In this document: piece by piece, positions 16,001 to 25,262 of the stretch | Position numbering within the stretch: position 1 is the stretch's first letter | Layout of the letters: every line of letters starts with the position of its first letter | Assembly (NCBI RefSeq): GCF_014873145.1 | Contig: NZ_JADBEK010000001.1 | Span: forward strand, 372,001-436,000 | Source of the DNA: Nonomuraea angiospora | GTDB taxonomy: Bacteria; Actinomycetota; Actinomycetes; Streptosporangiales; Streptosporangiaceae | Reading direction: 5' to 3' | Length of the DNA stretch: 64,000 nt | Notes under the pieces: model-generated | Seen by the model: the letters and a program-made list of their open reading frames with translations, nothing else | What the model was told of the DNA's origin: nothing | The model's database searches: none | Translations under genes and position numbers: made by a program

Positions 16001-18403
16001 TTAACCGCGCAGCCGCGTCATCGCCGGGTCGAAGAGCGGCTCCTCGGCCACGACGGCCGGGACGCGCTGGTCGAAGTAGCCGATGTGCAGGGCCTGGCCG
16101 GGGCTCGCGAGCGAGGCGGGCAGCCAGGCGTAGGCGATGCCGCGGCCGACGGTGTAGCCGTAGGCGGCGCTGGTGACGTAGCCGACGGCCCGCTCGCCGT
16201 CGTAGACCGGCTCCTTGCCCATGACCACCTCGTCGGTCAGCAGGCAGGTGAGCTTCCTGCGCACCGACTCCTTGCGCTCCAGCAGCGCGCGGCGGCCGAC
16301 GAAGTCGCCCTTGTCCAGCTTGACGGCGAAGCCGAGGCCGGCCTCGTACGGGTCGTGCTCGAAGGTCATGTCGGCGCCGAAGGAGCGGTAGCCCTTCTCC
16401 AGGCGCAGGCTGGTGAAGGCGCCGCGGCCGCCGGCCAGCACGCCGTGCTCCCGGCCCGCGGACCAGAGCGTGTCCCAGAGCTTGAGCCCCATGTCGGCGG
16501 TGGTGTAGATCTCCCAGCCGAGCTCGCCGACGTAGGACAGGCGCAGCATGGTGACGGGCACGTTGCCGATGAAGCCGCGGGCGCCGCGGAAGTACTTCAG
16601 CGCGGTCAGGTCGATGCCGGTCAGCGGCTGGACCAGGTCGCGGGCTTTCGGGCCCCACACGCCCAGGCAGCAGGTGCCGGCGGTGACGTCGCGGATGAAC
16701 ACGTCGGCCGGGCGGTGGCGCTCCAGCCAGTCCAGGTCCAGGTTGCCGTTGGCGCCGACCTGGAAGCGGTCGGGGCCGAGCCGGGCCACGGTGACGTCGC
16801 TGCGGATGCCTCCGTCGGTGTCGAGCAGCAGGCAGTACGTCACCGAGCCGACCGACTTGTACACGTCGCCGGTGGTGATCCGCTGCAGGAACGCCAGGGC
16901 GCCGGGGCCGCTGACCTCCAGCCGCTTGAGCGCGCTCATGTCGTACAGCGCGACCGCCTCGCGGGTGGCCTGCGCCTCGGCGCCGACGATCGGCGACCAG
17001 TACCGCGCGGCCCACGGGCCGGGCGTGGGGAGGTCGCGCCCGTCGAGCAGCGGCGCGTTGGCGTCGTACCACTGCGGGCGCTCCCAGCCGGAGGCCTCCA
17101 GGAAGACGGCGCCCAGGTCCCGCTGGCGCGGGTGGAAGGGGCTCAGCCGCAGCGGGCGGGGGTGCTCCATCGGCTGCAGCGGGTGGATGATGTCGTAGAC
17201 CTCGACGTAGTTCTGGCAGCCGCGATCGCGCACGTAGTCGGGCGCGAGCTGGTGCGGCTCGAACCGGTTGACGTCGCATTCGTGCAGGTCGAACGAGGAG
17301 CAGTGGCCGTCGACCAGCCACTCGGCCATCGCCCTGCCGACGCCCGCGGAGTGGGTGACCCAGACCGCCTCGGCCACCCAGAAGCCCTCGACGTCCGGGG
17401 ACTGCCCCATCAGCGGCAGGTGGTCGGTGGTGAAGGAGAACAGCCCGTTGATGCCGGACTCGACCTCCGCCTTCTGCGTGTCGGGCAGCAGCGCCTGGGT
17501 CTCCTCCCAGGCCGGGGCGAAGTCGCCGGGGGTGAAGGTGAGCACCGACGGCATCACCTCCGCCTCGTCCACCGCGAGGATCTCGTCGGCGGTGATCGGC
17601 ATGGGCCGGTGGCCGTAGTAGCCGATGCCGAGCGTGTCGAAGCGCTCGCGGTAGTAGAGGTCGGCGTCCTGGTGGCGGAGGATCGGCCGGGTGGCCTCCT
17701 CGGTCTGGCCGGCCAGCCCCGGCACCGGCCCGGTCCAGGCGAGCTGGTGGGCCAGCGGGGTGAGCGGCAGCTCCATGCCGGCCATGCGGGCCACCTTCGG
17801 GCCCCAGATCCCGGCGCAGCACACGACCACCTGGGCGGGCAGGTCGCCGTGGTCGGTCACCACCGCGCACACCTTGCCGTCCTGGGTCCTGATGTCGAGC
17901 ACCTCGTGCCGGGGCAGCACCCGCACGCCGCGCCCCTGGGCCCTGGCCAGCTGGGCGTCCACCGCCTTGACCGCCTTGGCCAGCCCGTCCGTCGGGACGT
18001 AGAGCCCGCCGAGCACCTTGGTCTCGTCCAGCAGCGAGTGCTTGGCGGCGCACTCCTGCGGCGTGAGCAGGTGGGCCTCGAGCCCCCACGCGACCGCCCA
18101 GCCGTGCCTGCGGCGCAGCTCGGCCAGCCGCTGCGTACTGGTGGCCACCTCGAGCCCGCCGACCTGCAGGAAGCTGTCGAGCGCGACGAACTTCTCCGCG
18201 GTGTAGCGGGCCATCTCGGTCATCGTCTTCGACCCGTTGACCTGGAAGACCAGACCGGGGGCGTGCGAGGAGGACCCGCCGGTGGCGGGCACGTCCCCCT
18301 GGTCGACGACGGTGACGTCGCTCCAGCCTCGGGCGGACAGCTCGTCGGCCAAGGCCGCGCCGACCACGCCCGCGCCGATGATGACCACGCTCGGGCCCGT
18401 CAT
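16001..18403 (-). CDS. dmg: Dimethylglycine oxidase (FAD and folate enzyme)
   Basis: The 800-residue protein follows Arthrobacter dimethylglycine oxidase along its whole length as recalled. It has the FAD motif [22 protein letters not shown], the flavin-linking histidine region [13 protein letters not shown] (His47), [16 protein letters not shown], and then a GcvT-like folate-binding half ([47 protein letters not shown]) ending PAMTRLRG. It oxidises dimethylglycine to sarcosine and passes the methyl carbon to tetrahydrofolate, releasing hydrogen peroxide. The start at 18403 is set by the Rossmann fold. It heads the dmg-soxBDAG operon behind a TTGCG-type operator. Confidence 0.95.
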   Translation of the reverse strand: MTGPSVVIIGAGVVGAALADELSARGWSDVTVVDQGDVPATGGSSSHAPGLVFQVNGSKTMTEMARYTAEKFVALDSFLQVGGLEVATSTQRLAELRRRHGWAVAWGLEAHLLTPQECAAKHSLLDETKVLGGLYVPTDGLAKAVKAVDAQLARAQGRGVRVLPRHEVLDIRTQDGKVCAVVTDHGDLPAQVVVCCAGIWGPKVARMAGMELPLTPLAHQLAWTGPVPGLAGQTEEATRPILRHQDADLYYRERFDTLGIGYYGHRPMPITADEILAVDEAEVMPSVLTFTPGDFAPAWEETQALLPDTQKAEVESGINGLFSFTTDHLPLMGQSPDVEGFWVAEAVWVTHSAGVGRAMAEWLVDGHCSSFDLHECDVNRFEPHQLAPDYVRDRGCQNYVEVYDIIHPLQPMEHPRPLRLSPFHPRQRDLGAVFLEASGWERPQWYDANAPLLDGRDLPTPGPWAARYWSPIVGAEAQATREAVALYDMSALKRLEVSGPGALAFLQRITTGDVYKSVGSVTYCLLLDTDGGIRSDVTVARLGPDRFQVGANGNLDLDWLERHRPADVFIRDVTAGTCCLGVWGPKARDLVQPLTGIDLTALKYFRGARGFIGNVPVTMLRLSYVGELGWEIYTTADMGLKLWDTLWSAGREHGVLAGGRGAFTSLRLEKGYRSFGADMTFEHDPYEAGLGFAVKLDKGDFVGRRALLERKESVRRKLTCLLTDEVVMGKEPVYDGERAVGYVTSAAYGYTVGRGIAYAWLPASLASPGQALHIGYFDQRVPAVVAEEPLFDPAMTRLRG

Positions 18404-18417
18404 AGCCACCTCCGTTG

Positions 18418-18451
18418 TTGCGGTATATGCAACCAAACGCGCTTTCCGCAA
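18418..18451. promoter_or_regulatory. Betaine-regulon operators upstream of dmg
   Basis: TTGCG-GTATA-TGCAA lies at 18418-18432, and a second site reading TTGCG-GAAAG-CGCGT on the minus strand lies at 18437-18451. Their centres are 19 bp apart. The same TTGCG-N5-CGCAA pattern recurs before the other betaine genes. The first site lies 15 bp from the dmg start codon. Confidence 0.75.
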
Positions 18452-18520
18452 CAAGCGTCGCTCTCCGCATTCCGGGTGTCAAGAGGCATTCCGTACGGCG
18501 TTCCGGCCGCTGACCGCAGG

Positions 18521-18566
18521 CGTGCGCCCGGCCCGATCGCGGCAGGACGATCGGGCCGGGCGCACG
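18521..18566. terminator. Strong terminator hairpin after proX
   Basis: Nineteen-base perfect arms (18521-18539 and 18548-18566) enclose an eight-base loop. It follows the proX stop and separates the transporter operon from the dmg promoter region. Confidence 0.8.
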
Positions 18567-18587
18567 GCGCAGGAGCGGTCAGGCCGT

Positions 18588-19565
18588 TCAGGTCGCGGGG
18601 AGCCAGGCCTTGACCTTGTCGGGGTTGGCGGTGACCCACTTGGCGGCGGCCTCCTCGGGCGTCAGCTTGTCCTCGGCGATGTACCTGGCCACGAGGTTCT
18701 GGTCGTCGTTGGTCCAGGTGAAGTTCTTGACCAGGGTGTAGGCGGGGCTGCCGGAGTCCGCGAACTTCTTGCTCACGATCTTGTCCAGCTCGTACGGCGG
18801 GTAGTCGCAGGCCACCTTGGCCGCGTCGGCGTCGCACCCCTTGCTGTAGGCGGGCAGGCCGACCTTGACCAGCTTCACCTCGGACAGGAACCACTGCGGG
18901 TCGTAGAAGTAGCCGATGAGCGGCGTCTGCTGCTTCTCCGCCTGCCGGAAGGCCTGGATGAGCGCGGTCTCGCTGCCCGCGTAGACGACCTTGTAGTCCA
19001 GGTCGAGGTTCTTGACCAGCGCCGCGTCGTTGGTGACGAAGGACGGGTCGCCGTCGAGCAGCTGGCCCTTGCCCTCGGACTCGGAGGTCTTGAACAGCGA
19101 GGCGTACTTGTTGAGGTTCTTCCAGTCGGTGATGTCCGGATATTTCTTGGCCATCCACGGCGGCACGAACCAGCCGATGACGCCCTGGTTGCCGGTCGGC
19201 CCCGCCGAGACGGCGACCTTCTGCTCGTCGATGTACTTCTTCTTCAGGTCGTCGTGGGCCCAGTTCTCCACGACCGCGTCGACCTCTCCGGTGGCGAAGC
19301 CCTGCCAGGACACCTCCTCCTTCAGGTCCTTCTTCACCACCTTGCAGCCGAGGTTCTTCTCCGCGACGAGCGCGATCACCGCGGCGTTGGCCTCGTAGCC
19401 CACCCAGGGGTTGACCGCGAGGTTGAACGTGCCGCACGTCTTGCCGCCTCCCGCGGCGGCCTGCTGGGTTTCGCCGACCTTCGCTCCGCTGCACGCGCTG
19501 AGCAGGAGGCCGCCGCCGGTCACGAGCGCGAGCGCCCTGATCCTGCCGCTTGTCGACATCGCCAC
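18588..19565 (-). CDS. proX: Betaine/choline ABC transporter substrate-binding lipoprotein (ProX/OpuAC type)
   Basis: The 325-residue lipoprotein has a signal sequence ending in the lipobox LLLSACSG, so it is anchored outside the membrane. The OpuAC-type binding domain shows FNLAVNPWVGYEANAAVIALVAEKNLGCKV, TGEVDAVVENWAHDD and LIGYFYDPQWFLSEVKLVKVGLP; such aromatic residues bind quaternary amines. The GTG at 19565 has an AGGAGG ribosome site five bases upstream, better than the ATG six bases later. It is the last gene of the unit aldehyde dehydrogenase-proV-proW-proX. Glycine betaine, choline or proline betaine are possible ligands; context favours the first two. Confidence 0.9.
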   Translation of the reverse strand: MAMSTSGRIRALALVTGGGLLLSACSGAKVGETQQAAAGGGKTCGTFNLAVNPWVGYEANAAVIALVAEKNLGCKVVKKDLKEEVSWQGFATGEVDAVVENWAHDDLKKKYIDEQKVAVSAGPTGNQGVIGWFVPPWMAKKYPDITDWKNLNKYASLFKTSESEGKGQLLDGDPSFVTNDAALVKNLDLDYKVVYAGSETALIQAFRQAEKQQTPLIGYFYDPQWFLSEVKLVKVGLPAYSKGCDADAAKVACDYPPYELDKIVSKKFADSGSPAYTLVKNFTWTNDDQNLVARYIAEDKLTPEEAAAKWVTANPDKVKAWLPAT

Positions 19566-19590
19566 CTGGTCCTCCTGTGTTTCCTGTTCC

Positions 19591-21588
19591 CTATTTGTGC
19601 GCGAGCCCGCCGTGGGCGGCGGCGTCGGCCCGCTGCGTGGCGGCGCGCATGACGCGGTCGAGCACGATGCCGAGCACGACGATCGCGATCCCGGCGGCCA
19701 GCCCCTTCCCGCGGAGCTCGTGCTGGGAGAACCCGGCCACCACGTCGTAGCCGAGCGCCCCCGCGCCCACCAGGCCGCCCACGACGACCATCGAGAGCAC
19801 GTAGATGAGTCCCTGGCTCGCGGCCAGCGTCACGCCGCTGCGCGCCATCGGCAGCTGCACCTTGGAGATCAGCTGCCAGGTGCCCGCCCCCGCCGAGGTC
19901 GCCGCCTCCACGGTGGTGGGCGAGACCCGCCTGATGCCCTCGGCCACCAGCTTGATCGCCACCGGCGCGGCGAAGACCACGGCGGCGATGATCGCGGTGA
20001 ACCGCGTCGGGCCGAACAGGCCGAGGATGGGCACCAGGTAGACGAAGGCGGGCATGGTCTGTCCCGCGTCGAGCACGGGACGCAGCAGGGTGTCGGCCCG
20101 GTCGCTGCGGCCCATCCACACGCCGGCGACCACGCCGAGGATCATCACCAGGATGGTCGCGACCAGCGTGGAGGCCAGCGTCACCATGCTGTCCTGCCAG
20201 AGCCCGAGCGCCAGCACCACCAGCAGCCCGGCGGCGGTGACCAGCGCGGCCCGCGCGCTGCCCACCAGCAGGGCCACCGCGACCGCCACCAGGCAGACCA
20301 GCCACCAGGGCGAGCCGGTCAGTAGGGCCTCGAACGGGTTGAGCAGCCCGTTGGTGAGCGCGTTCTTCAGCGCGTCGGTGTAGGTCACCAGGCTGTCCTG
20401 CACCCAGGCGCTGGCGGTGTCCGCGGCGTCGCGCACGTGGGACCCGACGTTGGCCTCGACGGGGAAGTCCGCGGCCCAGAGGTAGGTGTAGGACTGGTAC
20501 GCCAGCACGGCCGCGACCCCGAGCACGCCCGCCACCTCGACGCGGCGCCGCCGCGCGGAACGCAGCCGGCCCGCGCGGCGCTCCTCCTCCACCCGCCGGC
20601 TGGCGGCCGAGGTCACCCGGTCGAGCACCACGGCCATGATCACGATCGCCAGGCCGGCGTTGAAGGCGGTCCCGACGTCCAGCGTCTGCAGCGCCTTGAG
20701 CACGGTCTTGCCCAGGCCGGGCGCGTCGATCAGGGCCGCGATGGTGGCCATGGACAGCGCGGCCATGATGGTCTGGTTGACCCCCACGATGATCGTCTGC
20801 TTGGCCATCGGCAGCCGCACGTGCCTGAGCGCCTGCATGGGCGTGGCGCCGAGCGACGTGCCCGCCTCCATCGTCTCCGGGGAGACCTGCCGGATGCCGT
20901 GCGCGGTGATGCGGATGGCCGGTGGCACCGCGTAGATCATCGTGGCCACGGTCGCGCTGGCCGGGCCGATGAGGAAGAACAGCGTCAGCGGCGCCAGATA
21001 GACGAACGTCGGCATCGTCTGCATGAAGTCGAGCACCGGCGTGACCAGCCGCAGGAACCGGTCGCTCAGCCCGGCCCAGATCCCGAGCGGGACGCCCACG
21101 GCCAGCGACAGCACGACCGCCGTCAGCGTGAGGGCGAGCGTGTCCATGCTCTCCTGCCACAGCCCGAGCAGGCCGAAGGACAGGAACCCCGCGGCCGTCA
21201 GCGCCGCCACCTTCCTGGTGCCGTACAGCAGGGCGACGGCCGTGGCGATCGCCACCACGCCGAGCCAGCCCAGCACGGGCAGGGGGCGGCCGAAGGACGG
21301 CTGGCTGATCAGCGCCTGGACGAAGGTCACCGCGTCGTCCAGGAAGAGCCGGACGTAGTTGATGAAGTAGAGGAAGAAAGGGTTGCTGTTGCGGCTGTCG
21401 TCGATGACGTCCATGGCCTGGCTGAGGTCGCGGTGCAGCGGGGTCAGCTCGGCGCCGCCCAGCTGCTGGGTGTCGCGCCCGCCGAGCACCGCCCAGCCCA
21501 CCACCCAGGCCGCGACGACCAGGGCCAGCAGCAGCCTGCGGTCGGGCAGCTTGTGCAGCCTGGCGGCGACCGCCGTGACGGCCGCCAT
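19591..21588 (-). CDS. proW: Betaine/choline ABC transporter permease, two ProW domains fused
   Basis: This 665-residue permease contains two complete ProW-type domains in tandem. The first has DFMQTMPTFVYLAPLTLFFLIGP, APGLGKTVLKALQ and the EAA-like loop QVSPETMEAGTSLGATPMQALRHVRLP. The second repeats the pattern with DAGQTMPAFVYLVPILGLFGP and RVSPTTVEAATSAGAGTWQLISKVQLP. Each domain has several membrane helices; a basic cytoplasmic linker (RRVEEERRAGRLRSARRRR) joins them. Most ProW proteins have one such domain and dimerise. The ATG at 21588 shares one base with the proV stop. Confidence 0.92.
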   Translation of the reverse strand: MAAVTAVAARLHKLPDRRLLLALVVAAWVVGWAVLGGRDTQQLGGAELTPLHRDLSQAMDVIDDSRNSNPFFLYFINYVRLFLDDAVTFVQALISQPSFGRPLPVLGWLGVVAIATAVALLYGTRKVAALTAAGFLSFGLLGLWQESMDTLALTLTAVVLSLAVGVPLGIWAGLSDRFLRLVTPVLDFMQTMPTFVYLAPLTLFFLIGPASATVATMIYAVPPAIRITAHGIRQVSPETMEAGTSLGATPMQALRHVRLPMAKQTIIVGVNQTIMAALSMATIAALIDAPGLGKTVLKALQTLDVGTAFNAGLAIVIMAVVLDRVTSAASRRVEEERRAGRLRSARRRRVEVAGVLGVAAVLAYQSYTYLWAADFPVEANVGSHVRDAADTASAWVQDSLVTYTDALKNALTNGLLNPFEALLTGSPWWLVCLVAVAVALLVGSARAALVTAAGLLVVLALGLWQDSMVTLASTLVATILVMILGVVAGVWMGRSDRADTLLRPVLDAGQTMPAFVYLVPILGLFGPTRFTAIIAAVVFAAPVAIKLVAEGIRRVSPTTVEAATSAGAGTWQLISKVQLPMARSGVTLAASQGLIYVLSMVVVGGLVGAGALGYDVVAGFSQHELRGKGLAAGIAIVVLGIVLDRVMRAATQRADAAAHGGLAHK

Positions 21589-22646
21589 CAGTGCTGCCCG
21601 CCGGCGATCACTTCGAGGATCTCCGCGCTGGTGACCACGCCGAGCAGGCCGCCGTCCCCGATCACGCGCACCGGGCGGCCGGCCGACAGCACGGTGTGCA
21701 CGGCGTCGCGGATGACCACGTCGGGGCCCAGCTCCGGGCCGTCGAGCGGCTCGCCCTCCAGCGGCGGGCGCATGACCCACGACAGCGTCAGCACGTGCGA
21801 GCGGGGCACGTCGCTGACGAAGTTGGCCACGTACTCGTCGGCGGGCGCGCCCACCACCTCGTCGGGCGTGCCGACCTGGACCAGCTCGCCGTCGCGCATG
21901 ATGAGGATCCGGTCGCCGAGCTTGAGCGCCTCGCTCAGGTCGTGGGTGATGAAGATCATCGTCTTGCCCACCTCGTGGTGCAGGCGGATGACCTCGTTCT
22001 GCATCTCGCGCCTGATGAGCGGGTCGAGCGCGGAGAACGGCTCGTCGAACAGCAGCACCTCGGGGTCGGCCGCGAGCGCGCGGGCCAGGCCGACGCGCTG
22101 CTGCATGCCGCCGGACAGCTGGTCGGGGTAGGAGTTCTCGAAGCCGGTCAGGCCGACCAGCCCGAGCACCTCGCGGGCCCGCTCGTAGCGCTCCTTCTTG
22201 GGGGCGCCCCGGATCTCCAGGCCGAAGGCCACGTTCTCCAGCACGCACCGGTGCGGCAGCAGCCCGAAGTGCTGGAAGACCATCGCCATCCGGTGCCTGC
22301 GCAGCTCGCGCAGCTTGCGGGCGTCGGCGGCGCGGATGTCCTCGCCGTCGAGCACGATCTCGCCCGACGTGGGCTCGATCAGCCGGGTCAGGCAGCGCAC
22401 CAGGGTGGACTTGCCCGAGCCCGACAGGCCCATGACGACGAACACCTCGCCCCGCCGGACCGAGAAGGAGACGTCGCGGACCGCGGCGACGCAGCCGGTC
22501 TGCTCCTTGAGCTCCGTGCGGCTCAGGGTGCTGCCGACCACGCGGCCGGCCTTGGGGCCGAACACCTTCCACAGACCTCGGACGTCGAGAATGGGGGGTG
22601 CCTCGGTGTTGAGCGGTGTGCTTTCGGTCAGTGACGGGACGGTCAT
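21588..22646 (-). CDS. proV: Betaine/choline ABC transporter ATP-binding protein
   Basis: The 352-residue ATPase has Walker [11 protein letters not shown]-loop [21 protein letters not shown], signature LSGGMQQRV and Walker [14 protein letters not shown]. The N-terminal insert [31 protein letters not shown] is characteristic of ProV/OpuAA. The C-terminal region after [11 protein letters not shown] looks like a shortened CBS module ([23 protein letters not shown]), which in relatives senses ionic strength. The ATG at 22646 follows GAAGAGG; a GTG six bases upstream is possible. It couples translationally to proW. Confidence 0.94.
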   Translation of the reverse strand: MTVPSLTESTPLNTEAPPILDVRGLWKVFGPKAGRVVGSTLSRTELKEQTGCVAAVRDVSFSVRRGEVFVVMGLSGSGKSTLVRCLTRLIEPTSGEIVLDGEDIRAADARKLRELRRHRMAMVFQHFGLLPHRCVLENVAFGLEIRGAPKKERYERAREVLGLVGLTGFENSYPDQLSGGMQQRVGLARALAADPEVLLFDEPFSALDPLIRREMQNEVIRLHHEVGKTMIFITHDLSEALKLGDRILIMRDGELVQVGTPDEVVGAPADEYVANFVSDVPRSHVLTLSWVMRPPLEGEPLDGPELGPDVVIRDAVHTVLSAGRPVRVIGDGGLLGVVTSAEILEVIAGGQH

Positions 22647-22670
22647 GACCACCTCTTCGTCGTCGGAGCG

Positions 22671-24131
22671 TCAGTTCTCTGGGAACCACCGCTGTGGGCG
22701 CGGTCGGATGTTCTGCCAGACGTGCTTGATCTCGCGGTACTCGTCCAGGCCGGTCGGGCCCAGCTCGCGGCCGTTGCCGGACTGCTTGAAGCCGCCCCAC
22801 TCGGCCTGCGGCACGTAGGGGTGGTAGTCGTTGATCCACACCGTGCCGTGCCGCAGCCGGCCCGCGACCCGCTGCGCCCTGCCGGCGTCCTGGGTCCAGA
22901 CCGCGCCGGCCAGGCCGTACTCGGTGTCGTTGGCCAGGCGGACCGCCTCGTCCTCGGTCGTGAAGCGCTCGACGGTCAGGACGGGGCCGAAGGACTCCTC
23001 GCGCACCACGCGCATGTCCTGCTTGCACTCGTCCAGGACGGTGGGCCGGTAGAAGTGCCCGGGCCCGTCGAGGCGGCGGCCGCCGCAGCGCAGCACGGCC
23101 CCCTCGGCCAGGCCCGCCGCCACGTACTCCTCGACCTTTGCCAGGTGGGCGGCGGAGATGAGCGGGCCGGTGTCGGCGTGCGGGTCGAAGGGGCCGCCCA
23201 GGCGGATCAGCTCGGCCCGCCGTACGACCTCGTCCACGAACGCGTCGTGCAGGGAGTCCTCCACCAGCAGGCGCGCGCCGGCCGAGCAGACCTGGCCGGA
23301 GTGCAGGAACACCGCGGTGAGCGCGAAGTCGACGGCCGTGTCGAAGTCGGCGTCGGCGAAGACGATGTTGGGGTTCTTGCCGCCCAGCTCCAGCGCCACC
23401 CGCTTCACCGTGGCCGCGGCGGCGGCCATGACGCGCCGCCCGGTGGCCAGGCCGCCGGTGAAGGAGACCATGTCCACGTCCGGGTGCTCGGCCAGCGGCG
23501 CGCCGACCTCCGGGCCGGTGCCGAGCACGAGGTTGGCCACCCCGTCCGGCAGCCCGGCCTCGGCCAGCGCGCGCATCAGCAGGATTGCCGTGCTGGGGGT
23601 CAGCTCGCTCGGCTTGAGCACGAACGTGTTGCCCGCGGCGAGCGCCGGGGCGACCTTCCACGTCGTCTGGAGCAGGGGATAGTTCCACGGCGTGATGAGG
23701 CCGCAGACGCCGATCGGCTCGTGGACGACGCGGCTGATCGCGTCGTCGCGGCCGGTGTCGACGACCCGGCCCGCGTCGGTGCCCGCGACGCCGGCGAAGT
23801 AACGCAGGCTGGCCACGCAGTCGTCGATGTCGTACTCGCTCTCCACCAGGCGCTTGCCGGTGTCGCCCGACTCGGCGCGGGCGAAGGTCTGGCGGTCGCG
23901 TTCCAGCAGGTCGGCTACCTTGTACAGCAGCGCGCCGCGCTCGCGGGCCGGCGTCGCGGGCCAGGGTCCGGTGTCGAAGGCGCGCCGGGCCGCGGCGATC
24001 GCCGCCTCGGTGTCCGCGGCGGTCCCCTCGGCCACGGTGGCCACGAGGCTTCCGTCGGCGGGCGAGTGGATGCGCCGCTGACCACCGGCGAGTGGCCTGG
24101 TCCACTCGCCCGCGATGTAGAGCTCGGTCAT
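22671..24131 (-). CDS. betB: Betaine aldehyde dehydrogenase
   Basis: The 486-residue NAD(P)-dependent aldehyde dehydrogenase shows the catalytic Glu in LELGGKNPNIVF and the nucleophilic Cys in FLHSGQVCSAGARLLVEDS, together with TPWNYPLLQ and WINDYHPYVPQAEWGGFKQSG. The last motif is typical of betaine-aldehyde and 4-trimethylaminobutyraldehyde dehydrogenases. It should convert betaine aldehyde to glycine betaine after the choline-oxidising GMC protein. The ATG at 24131 lies seven bases after GAGGG. It heads a unit with proV, proW and proX, and an operator palindrome lies 18 bp upstream. Confidence 0.88.
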   Translation of the reverse strand: MTELYIAGEWTRPLAGGQRRIHSPADGSLVATVAEGTAADTEAAIAAARRAFDTGPWPATPARERGALLYKVADLLERDRQTFARAESGDTGKRLVESEYDIDDCVASLRYFAGVAGTDAGRVVDTGRDDAISRVVHEPIGVCGLITPWNYPLLQTTWKVAPALAAGNTFVLKPSELTPSTAILLMRALAEAGLPDGVANLVLGTGPEVGAPLAEHPDVDMVSFTGGLATGRRVMAAAAATVKRVALELGGKNPNIVFADADFDTAVDFALTAVFLHSGQVCSAGARLLVEDSLHDAFVDEVVRRAELIRLGGPFDPHADTGPLISAAHLAKVEEYVAAGLAEGAVLRCGGRRLDGPGHFYRPTVLDECKQDMRVVREESFGPVLTVERFTTEDEAVRLANDTEYGLAGAVWTQDAGRAQRVAGRLRHGTVWINDYHPYVPQAEWGGFKQSGNGRELGPTGLDEYREIKHVWQNIRPRPQRWFPEN

Positions 24132-24148
24132 CGACACACCCTCGATAG

Positions 24149-24163
24149 TTGCGTATCGCGCAA
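24149..24163. promoter_or_regulatory. Betaine-regulon operator upstream of betB
   Basis: The site TTGCGTATCGCGCAA is a perfect inverted repeat TTGCG-N5-CGCAA. It lies 18 bp from the aldehyde dehydrogenase start codon, where a bound regulator would affect initiation. Confidence 0.78.
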
Positions 24164-24304
24164 GGCGCTGCTCAATGAGGAACAGGATTGACTCGTCTTC
24201 GAGCGTTCGTCAAGGGTTTGCCGGAATCACTGGCCAAATACATACGTTGTGATGAGGTTTGACCTTCTTGCCCCTTGACGTGGTAGTCCCCTGGCTTCAG
24301 TCTG

Positions 24305-24338
24305 TTGCGTATAAATCTCTTGTTTGCGTCATACGCAA
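24305..24338. promoter_or_regulatory. Betaine-regulon operators upstream of purU
   Basis: A perfect site TTGCG-TCATA-CGCAA lies at 24324-24338. A half-site TTGCG-TATAA lies at 24305-24314, and the two centres are 19 bp apart as at dmg. The perfect site ends 15 bp before the purU start. Confidence 0.76.
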
Positions 24339-24353
24339 CACTGGGAGGGTGTG

Positions 24354-25217
24354 ATGTCTCCACGTCCCGACCCTGGCCGCGAGTTCATCCTCACGGTGTC
24401 CTGCTCCGACAAGCCGGGCATCGTGTACGCGGTCAGCAGCTTCCTCGTCCAGCACGGCGGGAACATGCTGCAGAGCAAGCAGTTCAACGACCGCGAGGGC
24501 GGCGCCTTCTTCATGCGCGTGCACTTCGCCGCGCGGGACGAGATCGAGCGGTTGCGCGAGGGGTTCGCCTACGTCGCCGGCTCCTTCCAGATGAACTGGC
24601 AGCTGAAGGACGCGGCCACGCCCACCCGCACGCTGGTCATGGCGTCGAAGTTCGGTCACTGTGTGAACGACCTGCTCTATCGCCGCCAGGTGGGCGCGCT
24701 CAACATCGAGATCCCCGCGATCGTCTCCAACCACCCGGACCTGGAGGCGCTGGCCGCCTCGTACGGCGTGCCGTACCACCACGTGCCCGTCACGGCCGCC
24801 ACCAAGGGCGAGGCCGAGGCGCGGATCCTGGAGCTGGTCGAGGAGTGCGACGCGGAGCTGGTGGTCCTGGCGCGTTACATGCAGGTCCTCTCCGACGACC
24901 TGTGCAAGCGGCTGGAGGGGCGGGCCATCAACATCCACCACTCCTTTCTGCCGGGCTTCAAGGGCGCCAAGCCGTACCACCAGGCGCACGAGCGCGGCGT
25001 GAAACTCATCGGCGCGACCGCGCACTACGTCACGGCCGACCTGGACGAGGGCCCCATCATCGAGCAGGACGTGGCCAGGGTGGACCACGAGCTCGACCCC
25101 GAGGACCTGGTCGCGGCCGGGCGGGACGTGGAGGCGCAGGTGCTGGCCAGGGCCGTGAAGTGGCACAGCGAGCAGCGCGTCCTGCTCAACGGCAACCGGA
25201 CCGTGGTCTTCCGCTGA
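24354..25217 (+). CDS. purU: Formyltetrahydrofolate deformylase
   Basis: The 287-residue enzyme hydrolyses 10-formyl-tetrahydrofolate to formate and tetrahydrofolate. An N-terminal ACT domain (FILTVSCSDKPGIVYAVSSFLVQHGGN) is followed by a formyltransferase-type domain with the active-site stretch NIHHSFLPGFKGAKPYHQAH and the Asp-containing TADLDEGPIIEQDV. The start at 24354 has a GGGAGGG site; an earlier in-frame ATG at 24324 would place the operator inside the gene. In this island it regenerates folate loaded by dimethylglycine and sarcosine oxidation. A terminator shared with the convergent GMC gene follows. Confidence 0.95.
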   Translation: MSPRPDPGREFILTVSCSDKPGIVYAVSSFLVQHGGNMLQSKQFNDREGGAFFMRVHFAARDEIERLREGFAYVAGSFQMNWQLKDAATPTRTLVMASKFGHCVNDLLYRRQVGALNIEIPAIVSNHPDLEALAASYGVPYHHVPVTAATKGEAEARILELVEECDAELVVLARYMQVLSDDLCKRLEGRAINIHHSFLPGFKGAKPYHQAHERGVKLIGATAHYVTADLDEGPIIEQDVARVDHELDPEDLVAAGRDVEAQVLARAVKWHSEQRVLLNGNRTVVFR

Positions 25218-25228
25218 CGTCCGCGCGC

Positions 25229-25259
25229 GAGGGCGGTGGGGGAGCGCCCCACCGCCCTC
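25229..25259. terminator. Bidirectional terminator between purU and the GMC gene
   Basis: Perfect 13-base arms (25229-25241, 25247-25259) enclose a 5-base loop between the two convergent genes. Confidence 0.85.
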
Positions 25260-25262
25260 GGT

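Noticed and set aside
18404..18600. Glycine riboswitch before dmg-sox
   Set aside because: The leader is only about 15 bp between the operator and the start codon; there is no room for an aptamer.
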